A stretch of DNA of 64,000 nt from Acidobacteriota bacterium (GCA_013287135.1 JABDEK010000002.1:1-64000); one strand, 5' to 3'; positions 26,243-35,725 are shown, counted from the stretch's first letter. Program-made: numbers and translations. Notes: a model not told the origin generated them from the letters alone.

Positions 26243-27316
26243 TTACAGTCGCGCGAACCAGCTTTTCTTCGCCGGTGGAGGCAGCAGCACCGTCGCGGTC
26301 ATTCCCGTAAACAGTCGCCGGCCGGGATTTGGAATGGCCACTTTGATGGCGAAAGTTTTGATGTCGCGCTTCGTGCGGCTCACGTCTCGCTGTGTTGCGA
26401 AGTCGTTTTCGACACCCTTGAAATATACCGGCCCCTCGATCACGTCCCCAGAAGGCAGCTTTACTCGCAATTGTTGTCCGAACGAAATGGAGTCGATGTA
26501 AGACTCTTCCACGTCGGCATGCACCCACAGATGATCCACATCTACGACCACCACGATCGGCGAGCCTTGCGCCACAACTTCTCCTTGCTTGGCTACTCGT
26601 ACGGACACAATCCCGTCAATCGGAGCGTAAATTTTCGTGTAACTGAGTTGCGCGGACACTTGCGCCGCGGTAGCGCGCGCCTGTTCTAACTGCGCCATTG
26701 TCGTGTTGATTGCGCTCTTGCGCGCATCCATTTGTTTTCTGTTCGCCTGCGCCACATCTTGTGCTGCAGCTTCCGCTTTTACCGCTTGTTCCAACGCCGT
26801 TACCGTCGCTTTCGAAATCTTCACCGCAGCTTCCGCGTGATCGCGGTCTTGCGCCGAGACTTCTCCCTTCGCGAATAGCTGCTGCAGGCGCTTGAGGTCG
26901 TCTTGGTCGCGTTCCAATTGCGCGCGTGCGGGAGCCAGTTGCGCATCTGCGGAGATGACTCTGGCCTGCGCCTCGGTCACCGACGCGCCTGTTTGGTTGT
27001 CCATCCAGGAGTAGTTATGGTTTGCTTCGTTCACTTGTTCTTCCAGGCTAATAACGTTCGCTTTCGCCGCGGCAAGACTTGCGTTCAATTCCGCGGGGTC
27101 AAGTTCAGCGATCAGATCGCCTTTTTTCACCGAGCTGCCTTCGTCCACCGTTAAATTAATAATGCGTCCAGTAATTTGCGGGCTGACCACAAACTCATTT
27201 CCGTCCACGACGCCGATCAGCGGAATAGCATTTCCTTGCGGCGTTGTGAAGTAGTACACCACGCCGCAAATTACAAAAATCACCGCGATAAACATCAGGA
27301 ATTTGCGTCCAGTCAT
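26243..27316 (-). CDS. HlyD/EmrA-family membrane fusion protein
   Basis: A 357-residue periplasmic adaptor with an N-terminal helix (about 5-23), a split biotinyl-lipoyl domain (VSPQITGRIINLTVDEGSSVKKGD, about 44-67, and KIYAPIDGIVSVRVAKQGE, about 225-243), and a long alanine- and glutamine-rich coiled coil between (about 70-215). The beta-barrel domain follows. It links the inner-membrane ABC complex to an outer-membrane channel, for which no gene is present here. The ATG overlaps the TetR stop by four bases (ATGA), which shows translational coupling. Confidence 0.9.
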   Translation of the reverse strand: MTGRKFLMFIAVIFVICGVVYYFTTPQGNAIPLIGVVDGNEFVVSPQITGRIINLTVDEGSSVKKGDLIAELDPAELNASLAAAKANVISLEEQVNEANHNYSWMDNQTGASVTEAQARVISADAQLAPARAQLERDQDDLKRLQQLFAKGEVSAQDRDHAEAAVKISKATVTALEQAVKAEAAAQDVAQANRKQMDARKSAINTTMAQLEQARATAAQVSAQLSYTKIYAPIDGIVSVRVAKQGEVVAQGSPIVVVVDVDHLWVHADVEESYIDSISFGQQLRVKLPSGDVIEGPVYFKGVENDFATQRDVSRTKRDIKTFAIKVAIPNPGRRLFTGMTATVLLPPPAKKSWFARL

Positions 27317-27951
27317 CGCTGCCTCGTTTCTCCGCGCATCAGTCCATAATCCAAAAAATCAAGAAGTGCGTGCTTTCGCTCCTTCAACGACTGGGGAGAA
27401 AGCACGTTGCGGCCTGACACCTGGCTCATCACCGGAGCGGCCGCGAAGTAAAAAACTGTCATGCCCAACAAGGTGAAAACAGTTTGATGCGCATCCACCT
27501 TGCGAAACTCCCCGCAAGCCACTCCCTCTTCGATCAAGCTTCTAAGCCTCTTGTGAAACGGCCGGAAATATTCGCGCACGATCCATTCGAACTTCGGCGC
27601 CGTGTCCATTACTTCTCGCTGAACCAGACGCGGATAATTCGGATGCGTGGCGAAGAAATCGAAATAGCCGTTCACCCATCCGATCAAGCGGTCTCGCGAA
27701 CTCGTCTTAGCCGCTAACGGAGCGAACGCGGCATTGCGGAGTTGCCGCAGAAGATTTTTCATCACCGCTCGGTGCAGCCTTCTCTTATCCCCAAAGTAGT
27801 AGTAGAGCATCGCTTTGTTGGCGTGGGCGGCCGATGCAATTTCCTCCGTTCGCGCGCCGGCCATTCCTTGGTCCGCAAAATGCTCCTCCGCCGCGGCCAA
27901 GATGCGCCTCGCGGTCAACGGATTCTTTACTTTCCTTCGTCCTGCTCGCAT
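27313..27951 (-). CDS. TetR/AcrR-family repressor of the efflux operon
   Basis: A 212-residue regulator. The DNA-binding helix-turn-helix is AAEEHFADQGMAGARTEEIASAAHANKAMLYYYFGDK (about residues 19-55, TetR signature), and the C-terminal half is a ligand- and dimer-forming helical domain. The gene is first in a run with HlyD, ATPase and permease genes, and a perfect palindrome of TetR-operator type lies just upstream. I infer auto-repression that is released by the exported compound. Confidence 0.9.
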   Translation of the reverse strand: MRAGRRKVKNPLTARRILAAAEEHFADQGMAGARTEEIASAAHANKAMLYYYFGDKRRLHRAVMKNLLRQLRNAAFAPLAAKTSSRDRLIGWVNGYFDFFATHPNYPRLVQREVMDTAPKFEWIVREYFRPFHKRLRSLIEEGVACGEFRKVDAHQTVFTLLGMTVFYFAAAPVMSQVSGRNVLSPQSLKERKHALLDFLDYGLMRGETRQR

Positions 27952-27981
27952 TTCAGTTACCTATTCCCGTTATTAATATTT

Positions 27982-27997
27982 AACTAACTGGTTAGTT
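27982..27997. promoter_or_regulatory. TetR-type operator palindrome
   Basis: AACTAAC-TG-GTTAGTT is a perfect 7+2+7 inverted repeat about 30 bases upstream of the tetR start, within an AT-rich stretch (TTATTAATATTTAA). Its size and position fit autoregulation. Confidence 0.72.
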
Positions 27998-28135
27998 TAA
28001 TTGCCACATTCCCTGGCTGTCAAGTTCTTCAAGCCAAGAGTTGCTTGAGACCATACGGCGCGACACGGTGCGCCGAACTCCCCCCCCCTTTCAGAGCCTT
28101 CTTGGATTAATATGATTGCGAGTGGAGAATTGTTA

Positions 28136-29269
28136 CTAGGTGGTCAGCGCGCCACCCGCGCCTTCAGGAAGTTCAATGGAGTATTTGGTTCGGGACTTCT
28201 CGCGATGCAGTTCGAGACCCAGGTCGATCAGCCGGTCGATCAGTTGAGTGTAGGGAAGCCCAGAAGCTTCCCATAGTTTCGGATACATGCTGATAGATGT
28301 AAACCCCGGAATCGTATTCAACTCGTTGACGAAAATCTTGCCGCTGCGACGCTCGAGGAAAAAATCGCAACGCGCCATACCGCATCCATCGATCGCCCCG
28401 AAGGCCCGTACGGCGTAATCCTGAAAGCTCTTGATTTGTTTCTTGTTCAGAGGCGCAGGGATCAATAAATCTGTTCCTCCCTCGAGGTACTTTGCCGTGT
28501 AGTCGTAATATTCCCGATGCGGAACGATCTCGCCTGGAATTGAAGCGCGCAATTCATCGTTGCCGAGCACGGCAACTTCAATTTCTCGCCCGGCTATACC
28601 ACGCTCAATCACTATTTTCAATGCGAATTCAGCCGCCAGATCCATCGCACCGGAAATTTCGTTGGCCGTCTTCACGCGCGTCATGCCAACCGAAGAGCCG
28701 AGCGTGGCTGGCTTCACGAAAAACGGGAAACGGAAGGTCTTTTTAATCGCTTTCAATGTTGCCGCGCGTTTGTGTTCCCATTCTGACCGTCGTACGGTCA
28801 TGAACGGAACGATTGGCAATCCAGCCTGTTCGAACAGTCGCTTCTGCACATCCTTATCCATGCCGACAGCCGAAGCCAGAACTCCTGCGCCGACATACGG
28901 CAACCCGGCAAGCTCCATCAGCCCTTGCACTGTGCCATCTTCCCCAAATGTACCGTGCAGGACGGGGAAAATAACATCGACCATGATGCTGGGGCGTCCA
29001 GCGACGGGCACGAGCGGAACCAATGTGGCAGCGGTGGGATCCGGCGGAAGAATTACGCGATCTCCCGATTTCAAAACGTCCGCAAGCAGCTCCTGTGCGC
29101 CTCGGCCCACCAGCCAGCGGCCTTCTTTCGAAATGCCGATCGGCACAGCTTCATACTTCTCCGGATCGAGCGCGCGGATTACAGACGCGGCAGATGCCAG
29201 CGAAACTTCATGTTCGCCGGAGCGCCCGCCGAACAGCACGCCTACGCGTAATCGTTTACTGGAAACCAC
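28136..29269 (-). CDS. ddl: D-alanine--D-alanine ligase
   Basis: A 377-residue ATP-grasp enzyme that makes the D-Ala-D-Ala dipeptide of peptidoglycan. Visible signatures are [17 protein letters not shown] at the front, [25 protein letters not shown], the [18 protein letters not shown] segment and the metal-binding [24 protein letters not shown]. The start is GTG. It follows the arginase gene on the same strand, 30 bases after its stop. The vancomycin-type D-Ala-D-Lac specificity cannot be excluded by eye, but no resistance partner genes are nearby. Confidence 0.93.
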   Translation of the reverse strand: MVSSKRLRVGVLFGGRSGEHEVSLASAASVIRALDPEKYEAVPIGISKEGRWLVGRGAQELLADVLKSGDRVILPPDPTAATLVPLVPVAGRPSIMVDVIFPVLHGTFGEDGTVQGLMELAGLPYVGAGVLASAVGMDKDVQKRLFEQAGLPIVPFMTVRRSEWEHKRAATLKAIKKTFRFPFFVKPATLGSSVGMTRVKTANEISGAMDLAAEFALKIVIERGIAGREIEVAVLGNDELRASIPGEIVPHREYYDYTAKYLEGGTDLLIPAPLNKKQIKSFQDYAVRAFGAIDGCGMARCDFFLERRSGKIFVNELNTIPGFTSISMYPKLWEASGLPYTQLIDRLIDLGLELHREKSRTKYSIELPEGAGGALTT

Positions 29270-29299
29270 GTTATTGCCCAGCCTTCAGCAGTGCGCAGT

Positions 29300-30211
29300 T
29301 CACAGAATTTTCTTTCCCAGTCCAGATAAGACGAGTTCGACGCCCAACAAAGCGGTCGTGTTGTGCAAATCGATGACCGGATTAACTTCTACAAGCTCGA
29401 ACGAAACCATCGAGCGGCTATCTGCAATCATTTCCAAAGCGAGATGCGCCTCGCGATATGTGACGCCGCCGCGAACCGGCGTTCCAACGCCGGGCGCGTC
29501 GGTAGGATCAACAAAATCCATATCCAGACTCACCGAAATTCCCGCAGTATCGTCGCTCGCAAATCGCAAAGCGTCGGCCATCACTTCGCGCATTCCTCGT
29601 TCGTCGATGTCGCGCATGGTGAAAATGTGAACGCCTGATTCTTTCACCAAACGACGCTCTTTGGCGTCGAGATCGCGTATACCGACTAATGCCACGTTGC
29701 GTGGTTCCACCATCGGCTTGATACCGGCGAGTTCGGTCAACTCCGGAGGTCCGTATCCCATGATCGAAGCGAGCGGCATGCCGTGAACGTTTCCAGACGG
29801 CGAAGATTCCGGTGTATTCATATCGCCGTGCGCGTCTAGCCAAATTACCCCGATGCGCTTGGATTCTTTGTTGAAGTGCGCCGCCGTGCCCGCCGTAGTT
29901 CCCACCGCAATGGAGTGGTCACCACCCAAAATCAGGGGCACCATATCTTCATCGAGCGTTTTCTGAACCGCATCCGCCAGACCTTTGCAGGCTTGCGCAA
30001 TTTCGTCGAGATATCTGGCGCGTTTTTCGCCGTAGGGTTGTTCTTCAGGCTGCGGGACGTCCACGTTCCCGATGTCTTCCACCTGGCGGCCAAGCTGTTT
30101 GAGCCGCGCATGCAATCCTGCCACACGCAACGCCGACGGGCCCATGTCCACACCGCGGCGGCTTTGTCCCAAGTCCATCGGCACGCCGATGATTCTTATT
30201 TTCTCTGGCAT
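29300..30211 (-). CDS. rocF: Arginase
   Basis: A 303-residue ureohydrolase that splits arginine to ornithine and urea at a two-manganese centre. The metal motifs are [10 protein letters not shown] (about 104-113), [23 protein letters not shown] (about 130-152) and [22 protein letters not shown] (about 231-252). The [10 protein letters not shown] loop favours arginase over agmatinase. It lies about 65 bases after asnS on the same strand and before ddl. Confidence 0.92.
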   Translation of the reverse strand: MPEKIRIIGVPMDLGQSRRGVDMGPSALRVAGLHARLKQLGRQVEDIGNVDVPQPEEQPYGEKRARYLDEIAQACKGLADAVQKTLDEDMVPLILGGDHSIAVGTTAGTAAHFNKESKRIGVIWLDAHGDMNTPESSPSGNVHGMPLASIMGYGPPELTELAGIKPMVEPRNVALVGIRDLDAKERRLVKESGVHIFTMRDIDERGMREVMADALRFASDDTAGISVSLDMDFVDPTDAPGVGTPVRGGVTYREAHLALEMIADSRSMVSFELVEVNPVIDLHNTTALLGVELVLSGLGKKIL

Positions 30212-30277
30212 TTTGTTGTGGTCTTTCGCGCCCTATATCGGGGTGACCCCCATGGTCGACCCCTTAACAAAGGGACA

Positions 30278-31603
30278 CTAAGGATAGACGCGATACAGCA
30301 TCCGAGGGAAGGGAATCACTTCGCGAATGTGCTCCGTTCCGCAAATCCAGGCCACGGTGCGTTCCAGCCCCAGGCCGAAGCCAGCGTGAGCCACGCTGCC
30401 GTAGCGACGCAAGTCAAGGTACCACTGGAAGGATTCTTCCGGCAGGTTGTGTTCACGGAGTCGTTTCAACAGCGTCTCGTAATTTGACTGGCGCTCGCCG
30501 CCTCCGATAATTTCACCATACCCTTCCGGGGCAATCATGTCGAAACTCAAAGACAGCTCGGGCCTCTGTTCGTCCGTGGCCATATAGAATGCCTTCATCG
30601 CAGCGGGGTAGCGATGAATGATGACCGGCGTATCGAATTCCTTGGAGATGATGGTTTCTTCGTCTCCGCCGAAGTCGTCGCCCCATTTCGCCGGGTTTCC
30701 GGCCTTCTGCAAAACCTTGATAGCCTCGTCGTAGGTCACGCGTGGGAAGGGCGGAACGATTTTTTCCAGCTTCGCTACGTCGCGCTGAATGGTAGCTAGT
30801 TCGCGAGGGCGATTTTTAACCACGGACCGCACCACGGCGCTCACCAGGCCTTCTCCGAGTTGCATCATGTCTTCCAGATGCGCGTAAGCTGCTTCCGGCT
30901 CCAACATCCAAAATTCGGTCAAGTGTCTGCGAGTCTTGGATTTCTCCGCTCGAAATGTGGGGCCGAACGTGTACACCTTGCCGAGCGCCGCCGCCGTGGC
31001 TTCCACATAAAGCTGGCCTGATTGCGTCAGATAGGCCTTCTGATCGTCAATATAATTCACTTCAAAAAGCGTGGAAGTCCCTTCGCACGCTGCCGGGGTG
31101 AAAACAGGCGCGTCCGTGAGCGTGTAGCCCTGGCCATCCATGTAATTGCGCGCAGCGCGTTCCACTTCCGCACGAATGCGTAGAATAGCAGCCTGCCGCG
31201 GCGTACGAATCCACAGGTGTCGACGGTCGAGGAGAAAATCCACGCCGTGCTCTTTAGGTTGAATCGGATAGGGCTCTGAATCAGATACGCGATGCACCAC
31301 TTCGACGCCGCTAATGTGCATTTCGAAACCGCCCGCGGCGCGCGCTTCGGCGCGAACGGTGCCTGTGACGATTACACTCGATTCACGCGTCAGTCCCTTT
31401 AGCGCCTCGAATGCTTCCGGTTGCTCTTTTTGCGACACGACGCCCTGGAGTACGCCGGTGCCGTCGCGAAAAATCGGGAAAAGAAGTTTGCCGGATTCGC
31501 GCTGGTTGTAAAGCCAGCCTTGGATCGTCACGGTGCTATCGACGTGCTCACCGGCATGTTCGATGGTGATGATGGTTCTAGCTGCATGCTGTGGCTGAGT
31601 CAT
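30278..31603 (-). CDS. asnS: Asparaginyl-tRNA synthetase
   Basis: A 441-residue class IIb synthetase. The N-terminal OB-fold binds the anticodon ([24 protein letters not shown]), and the catalytic domain has motif 2 [21 protein letters not shown] and motif 3 [15 protein letters not shown]. It charges tRNA-Asn with asparagine; AspRS paralogues are longer and have an inserted domain, which is absent here. Having AsnRS means the cell need not rely on the amidotransferase route for Asn-tRNA. It is followed by rocF and ddl on the same strand. Confidence 0.93.
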   Translation of the reverse strand: MTQPQHAARTIITIEHAGEHVDSTVTIQGWLYNQRESGKLLFPIFRDGTGVLQGVVSQKEQPEAFEALKGLTRESSVIVTGTVRAEARAAGGFEMHISGVEVVHRVSDSEPYPIQPKEHGVDFLLDRRHLWIRTPRQAAILRIRAEVERAARNYMDGQGYTLTDAPVFTPAACEGTSTLFEVNYIDDQKAYLTQSGQLYVEATAAALGKVYTFGPTFRAEKSKTRRHLTEFWMLEPEAAYAHLEDMMQLGEGLVSAVVRSVVKNRPRELATIQRDVAKLEKIVPPFPRVTYDEAIKVLQKAGNPAKWGDDFGGDEETIISKEFDTPVIIHRYPAAMKAFYMATDEQRPELSLSFDMIAPEGYGEIIGGGERQSNYETLLKRLREHNLPEESFQWYLDLRRYGSVAHAGFGLGLERTVAWICGTEHIREVIPFPRMLYRVYP

Positions 31604-31632
31604 TTACCTGCCTGTTTTCTCTTTTAAGTGGT

Positions 31633-32487
31633 TCAGGAACGCGAGGTACGCCCGCGCTTTGCCTCGAAATTCTCTTCCAGCTTATCAAATGTCGCGCGAA
31701 CTTGTTCGAGCGTTGGGCCGCCATTCGACTGGGCTTTCAATTCGAGCACGATTGCGACCAGCTCCGGAGCGGTTGCGATTGCGGCGAGTCCGGCGTCCCA
31801 ATTTATGGCGCCTTCGTAGGGCAGCAGGTGTTCGTCCTTCTCGCCATGATTATCGTGAATGTGCGTGGTTGCCACGCGTTCGCGCATGATATCGAAACTC
31901 ACCTCCACGCCTTCTTCGATATGCGCGTGGCCTATGTCGAAGCAAAGACGCAAATCGTGCAGGTGCGTGTCGGTGATGAAATGTTGCAGTGAAGCGGGCG
32001 CGCCGAGCTCGCTAGGCGTGTTTTCCAACGCGATAGTCACGCCACGCGCCTTCGCGAAAATGCAGAGATGTTCGAGCGAGCTGAAAGCTGCATCCAGTTT
32101 TCGCGGATCCGCGGCCTGGCGGCCGTGCCCGATGTGCTGCACCAGGAAATGGAACGGAATGCGTTCAGCCACTTCCAGCGTCCGCTTCACTTCGTCGACA
32201 GCGTCGAGGCGCCTGATCCGTTCGGTATCGGAAATCGATACGGGCACGCCGCTTTCGCGTCCAGGAGAAAGGTCGCGTTCCGTGGGTGAATGCAAGGAAT
32301 GCAATTCCAAGTGATATTCGCCAAGCGCGTCAGCCAATTCACGCACCGCCTGAGGTTCGCGATAGTTGAAATGCCGCGGCGAGCAAAAGATCTCAATGCT
32401 GGCGATTCCGGCCTGAGAAATCTCGGCCAGCAATGCAGCTCCCAGCGGTTGGTTGACATAGCGGTAGGTCGAAAGTACGCGTTGCAT
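31633..32487 (-). CDS. Sugar phosphate isomerase/epimerase-like TIM barrel
   Basis: A 284-residue member of the xylose isomerase-like / AP endonuclease 2 superfamily. Barrel strands end in metal-ligand candidates: IALENTPSE, LRLCFDIGHAHIEEG, THIHDNHGEKDEHL and IVLELKAQ. Such proteins bind a divalent metal and isomerise or epimerise sugars, or cleave DNA; this one looks like the metabolic kind. The substrate is unknown. It precedes asnS by 29 bases. Confidence 0.82.
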   Translation of the reverse strand: MQRVLSTYRYVNQPLGAALLAEISQAGIASIEIFCSPRHFNYREPQAVRELADALGEYHLELHSLHSPTERDLSPGRESGVPVSISDTERIRRLDAVDEVKRTLEVAERIPFHFLVQHIGHGRQAADPRKLDAAFSSLEHLCIFAKARGVTIALENTPSELGAPASLQHFITDTHLHDLRLCFDIGHAHIEEGVEVSFDIMRERVATTHIHDNHGEKDEHLLPYEGAINWDAGLAAIATAPELVAIVLELKAQSNGGPTLEQVRATFDKLEENFEAKRGRTSRS

Positions 32488-32630
32488 TCAGCTCCCGTGC
32501 GGTTCGCAGTAAAGAATTACTATGGTCGATGGAAAACGTGGTTCCGTCAATAGGCGTGAAAGATTGAGGTGAAAACAATACTTCGGCCAGATTCAAATAA
32601 TCGAACGGCAGCTTTTCATTGGATGAAAGT

Positions 32631-32777
32631 TCAATCGGAGATAAGGACCACTAATACCAGGGCGATCAGCGCGCCGAGCAGAAGTGCAAGAGCGAGCCAC
32701 ACCCATATCGGACGGCGTTTGCGCATTAATCCAGGGGGCGGGGGAACAATTTCGGGAAGAAGGGGTTCGAGGGTCAC
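32631..32777 (-). CDS. Small single-span membrane protein
   Basis: 48 residues, GTG start: an N-terminal Pro-rich part (LLPEIVPPPPGLM), a basic stop-transfer-like RKRRP, then one membrane helix of about 23 residues (WVWLALALLLGALIALVLVVLI) and a two-residue tail. It fills the 390-base gap between the metE C-half and the isomerase gene and points the same way. No clear Shine-Dalgarno is seen, so the evidence is the ordered charge, proline and hydrophobic layout only. No homologue is recognised. Confidence 0.42.
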   Translation of the reverse strand: MTLEPLLPEIVPPPPGLMRKRRPIWVWLALALLLGALIALVLVVLISD

Positions 32778-32878
32778 GGTTTTTTTATTTTGATGAATTG
32801 GGCGCAGGCCAGGGTAGGGTTCGAGCTCGTCTCATTAGCGAAAAAGTCTTCGCGCATCGTGCGATGCTAGCACCACCG

Positions 32879-33874
32879 CTAGGCGTTGCGAAATGATTTA
32901 GCGGCGGTTACGCAGGCGCGCAGTTTTTCGATGGCCTGTTCTACTGTGCGGGTTTTGAGGCCGCAATCAGGGTCCACCCACACTCCTTCCTTGGGAAGAA
33001 TGGTCAGCGCCTGTTTGATCCGTTCGCGGACGACTTCGCTGCTGTCCGTACGGTGCGAATGGACGTCCACAACGCCGAAGCTGATGTCTTTTGTAAAAGG
33101 ATGGCCGCGGAAAAGTTCGAGCAGGTCCAAATCGCTGTTGGACATTTCCAGGTCAAAATTATCAACGGCCAGGTCGAGCATACCGGGATAAATTTTGTCA
33201 AATTCGCCGTAGCAGGCGTGCGTGATGAAGTAGGCATGCTGGCCGGTGGTGGTAAATTCCATGGCTTCCAGGGCGATCGGCAGTTCTTCCGGCCGCACGG
33301 AAAGGGCGGGCTCGTCTATTTGAATGATTTTGCAGCCTGCGGCGATAAGCGCTTCCACTTCTTTGCGGACCACTTTTGCCAGCGCTAGAGCCGCGCTGCG
33401 GCGGTCCGGATAAAATTCGTTGAAGCTCCAGTCCAGGATGGTGTAGCCGCCCGTCAGCATTCCTTTGACCGGTTTTTTTGTAAGACTTTGGGCATACTTC
33501 CACCAGTCAACGGTGAGCGGGCTGCGCCATGCGACCTCGCCGGAAATGATGGGCTTGTGGTAGTAACGATTTCCGTAGCTGCGAACCAAACCGCTGATGG
33601 AAAAGCCAGGCAAGCGCTCCGCGAAGTAAGCGACCATATCGCCGCGATACATTTCGCCGTCCACCAGCACGTCGATGCCTAACCTTTCCTGTTCTTCGAT
33701 CCAGAATGCGGTGGCTTTACGTTCCAAATCGTGGAGGTCTTTTTCGGACATTTGTTTTTTATTAAATTCGGCGCGAGCTTTCGTCAGATAGTCCGGTTTG
33801 GGAAAGCTGCCCACCGAAGTGGTGGGGAAAAGAGGCAGCTTCAGACCGAGACTTTCCAATTTTTGGCGGCTCAT
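32879..33874 (-). CDS. Cobalamin-independent methionine synthase, catalytic half (MetE C-domain type)
   Basis: A 331-residue TIM barrel equal to the C-terminal half of MetE, which transfers a methyl group to homocysteine. All four zinc ligands are in place: His219 and Cys221 in THACYGEF, Glu243 in DLEMSNSD and Cys304 in PDCGLKTR. Also present are the GMLTGGYTILDWSF and IQIDEPALS segments. The ATG overlaps the stop of the preceding N-half gene by four bases (ATGA). Such short forms (core MetE) are known and in Dehalococcoides take the methyl group from a corrinoid protein instead of folate, so the methyl donor here is uncertain. Confidence 0.88.
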   Translation of the reverse strand: MSRQKLESLGLKLPLFPTTSVGSFPKPDYLTKARAEFNKKQMSEKDLHDLERKATAFWIEEQERLGIDVLVDGEMYRGDMVAYFAERLPGFSISGLVRSYGNRYYHKPIISGEVAWRSPLTVDWWKYAQSLTKKPVKGMLTGGYTILDWSFNEFYPDRRSAALALAKVVRKEVEALIAAGCKIIQIDEPALSVRPEELPIALEAMEFTTTGQHAYFITHACYGEFDKIYPGMLDLAVDNFDLEMSNSDLDLLELFRGHPFTKDISFGVVDVHSHRTDSSEVVRERIKQALTILPKEGVWVDPDCGLKTRTVEQAIEKLRACVTAAKSFRNA

Positions 33875-34947
33875 GGGCGTTTTTGGCCTTCCAGTTCTGC
33901 GCGAACCTTCGACAGCAGTTCGAGTTTTGTAACGGCGCGATCGCGCGGGAGATATTCGAGGCCGGAAGAAGGCCCGAGGAAGGCGCGTTGGTCTTTGATT
34001 TTTGGCAGCATGCGTTCAACCTGGCGCGCGATCTGCACGGGATCTTCCAATTTTGTATTTCGGCCGTCGATGATGCCCAGTCCAAGCCATTTCGGAGAAC
34101 CGGTTGAAGCTACGAGATCCACGAGTTTCGGAGAATACGTAAAGTCCAGGCCGACGATATCGACCGGCAGAGTGAGGAGTTTTTCGTAGAGCGGTGCGCA
34201 GTCGTGGAAATAAACGTAGAGGGCGAGTTCGACTTTGCGTCCGCTCTTACGGATTTTGTCGTGGGCTTGCATCAAAGGGGCCAGCGAAGCTTCGAAAATC
34301 GCCCAGTCATTTGGATATTTAATCGCGGCGGGCTCGTCGATTTGAATCAGCTCCGCGCCCGCTTGGGAAAGCGGTTCGAACTCGCTTGCAAGAATCTCGG
34401 CGTAGGCTTCGACGCGTGCTTCCAGTGAGGCGAAAGCTTTGGACGATCCGTGGCCGGATTGTTCGCTCAGGGAAAATTTTCCGAGGGTGTAAGGACCGGT
34501 CAGGACAGGCTTAAGGCTGAGCTTTCCGGCTTTGCCTTGCGGAGTCGGCAAATGTCCTAGGGCATTTCGCGCGAAGCTGTATTCGCCGGCGACTAGATTA
34601 CCCCGCTTTATGGGCGCTCCGACGAAGACCGGTTGCCGAAAATAGGTATTGGTGTCGAAGAATCGAACGAGGCCTTTGATTTCAATGTTGTCCAATTTTC
34701 CTGCGAGGTGAGAGATGGGGTCGTACCAGCGAATCAAGCCGTCGGTGGTTACGTCGAGGCCGGCCTTCACTTGCTCGGCGATCACGTGGCGGGTGACTTC
34801 GTTTTGTACGTCGAGAAGATCGGCGTGGGATCGTTCGCCGCGATCGAGCGCGGCAATCGTTCGGCGGAGGGCTTGCAATTCCGGGGAATCGCCGATGCGC
34901 GGGTAGCTTCCCGTACTCGAGAGATAGAGGCCGGTAGTCGCACTCAT
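33871..34947 (-). CDS. MetE-like protein, N-terminal-half type, partner of the preceding catalytic half
   Basis: A 358-residue paralogue of the MetE barrel. It has the family opening STGSYPRIGDSPELQALR, KPVLTGPYTLGKFS, IQIDEPAAI, LGLGIIDGRNTKLED and LGPSSGLEYLPRDRA. Of the zinc site it keeps His248-x-Cys250 (YFHDC), but the last cysteine is replaced by serine (PSSG, about 326-329). In canonical MetE this half is fused to the catalytic half and binds folate; here the two are separate, overlapping genes in the N-to-C order. It may form a complex with its partner or be a second methyltransferase. Confidence 0.82.
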   Translation of the reverse strand: MSATTGLYLSSTGSYPRIGDSPELQALRRTIAALDRGERSHADLLDVQNEVTRHVIAEQVKAGLDVTTDGLIRWYDPISHLAGKLDNIEIKGLVRFFDTNTYFRQPVFVGAPIKRGNLVAGEYSFARNALGHLPTPQGKAGKLSLKPVLTGPYTLGKFSLSEQSGHGSSKAFASLEARVEAYAEILASEFEPLSQAGAELIQIDEPAAIKYPNDWAIFEASLAPLMQAHDKIRKSGRKVELALYVYFHDCAPLYEKLLTLPVDIVGLDFTYSPKLVDLVASTGSPKWLGLGIIDGRNTKLEDPVQIARQVERMLPKIKDQRAFLGPSSGLEYLPRDRAVTKLELLSKVRAELEGQKRP

Positions 34948-35516
34948 TTGGAGCCGCCAGCCTGAAAAACGGGAAAATGGTTTGGTTCAAAGTTCGCGAT
35001 TAGAAGGGGTCGCCGGTGTTTGTTTTCAGTAAGTTGCAGAATTTCTAATCCCAAGAGTTCGCCATCAGAAATGGGGGGGTCGCTCTCTTCGATTAATGAA
35101 CTGGTCCTGGATGAGGCGCGAAGGTTTTGAGTCGAAATTTCATTTTTGCAAAATTGTTTTTTTTGGCGATTTGACGAGTTCGCCGTTGTTTGTCTTCTGA
35201 GAGTTACAGGAGATTCTAGTCCAGGAATTGGGCGATTTAACTTGCGGAAATAAGGGCTGGTTTCGCTCCACCTGTGGGCTTTTGATCGGGGGTAGCTCTG
35301 CGTGATGGACCAAGAGTTTTTTAGCGGTTGGCTATCAACCTCCCCAGCGCCGTCACCACTTATCGTTCTCAGCCGCATCTTTTCCTCTTACTACAAACCT
35401 GGAGTGTAATCAGAAGCCGTTGCGAGAAGCAAGGAAATGCAATCGAACGGGTGAAATCTAAACGCGAGATTCGAGAATCGAGGGGTGAAAAAACAGAAGA
35501 TCACCAACGCAGATAG
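34948..35516. other. Non-coding stretch upstream of the split metE
   Basis: About 570 bases without a supportable gene. It holds the 60-base direct repeat listed separately and a run of seven G near 35071. The minus strand is open for 144 codons across both repeat copies, but the translation has no fold-like pattern. I find no SAM-I, SAH or cobalamin riboswitch consensus on the strand that leads into metE. Confidence 0.5.
34995..35224 (-). repeat. Imperfect 60-base direct repeat, 170-base period
   Basis: Copy A (34995-35054) and copy B (35165-35224) share CGATT, TCGCCG, TGTTTGT, AGTT and a TTCTA-TCC block in the same order with roughly three-quarters identity and one single-base gap. Both lie in the leader side of the split metE. 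The spacing between copies is filled with AT-rich sequence. Confidence 0.6.
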
Positions 35517-35669
35517 CTATTCGTATTTCAAAGCGACGATGGGATCGACGTGCATAGCCCGCCGCGCGGGAAGGTAACAGGCGACAAACGCAACGAACGT
35601 TAACAAGTGGGCGACCCCGAAAAATGTCAACGCGTCAGTGGGACTTACGCCGAAGAGCAGGTTCGACAT
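35517..35669 (-). pseudogene. Remnant of a MacB/ADOP-type ABC permease (C-terminal end only)
   Basis: The last 50 codons encode LLFGVSPTDALTFFGVAHLL, then a helix and CYLPARRAMHVDPIVALKYE, the hallmark C-terminus of acidobacterial duplicated orphan permeases. The rest of the roughly 800-residue protein is absent; upstream sequence becomes unrelated and then runs into the pseudokinase gene. A full gene has therefore been lost here by deletion, leaving its tail. A functional 50-residue peptide is unlikely. Confidence 0.78.
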
Positions 35670-35725
35670 ATGGCGCGGCCGCACAGTTGTTTGGGTGAGG
35701 CGCTCCGTCATCCGACGGAATGGCG

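Noticed and set aside
28560-29630. A 356-codon frame on the plus strand across ddl and the end of rocF
   Set aside because: It is antisense to two well-supported enzymes, and its translation is Ser/Thr/Arg-rich without structure.
34948-35340. A cobalamin or SAM riboswitch before the split metE
   Set aside because: I looked for the conserved boxes of the SAM-I, SAH and cobalamin classes on the minus strand and found none, although a covariance search could still find a diverged one.
34944-35378. A 144-codon open frame on the minus strand upstream of the split metE
   Set aside because: The translation has no hydrophobic core or family pattern, it spans the direct repeat, and the start of metE lies inside its last codons.
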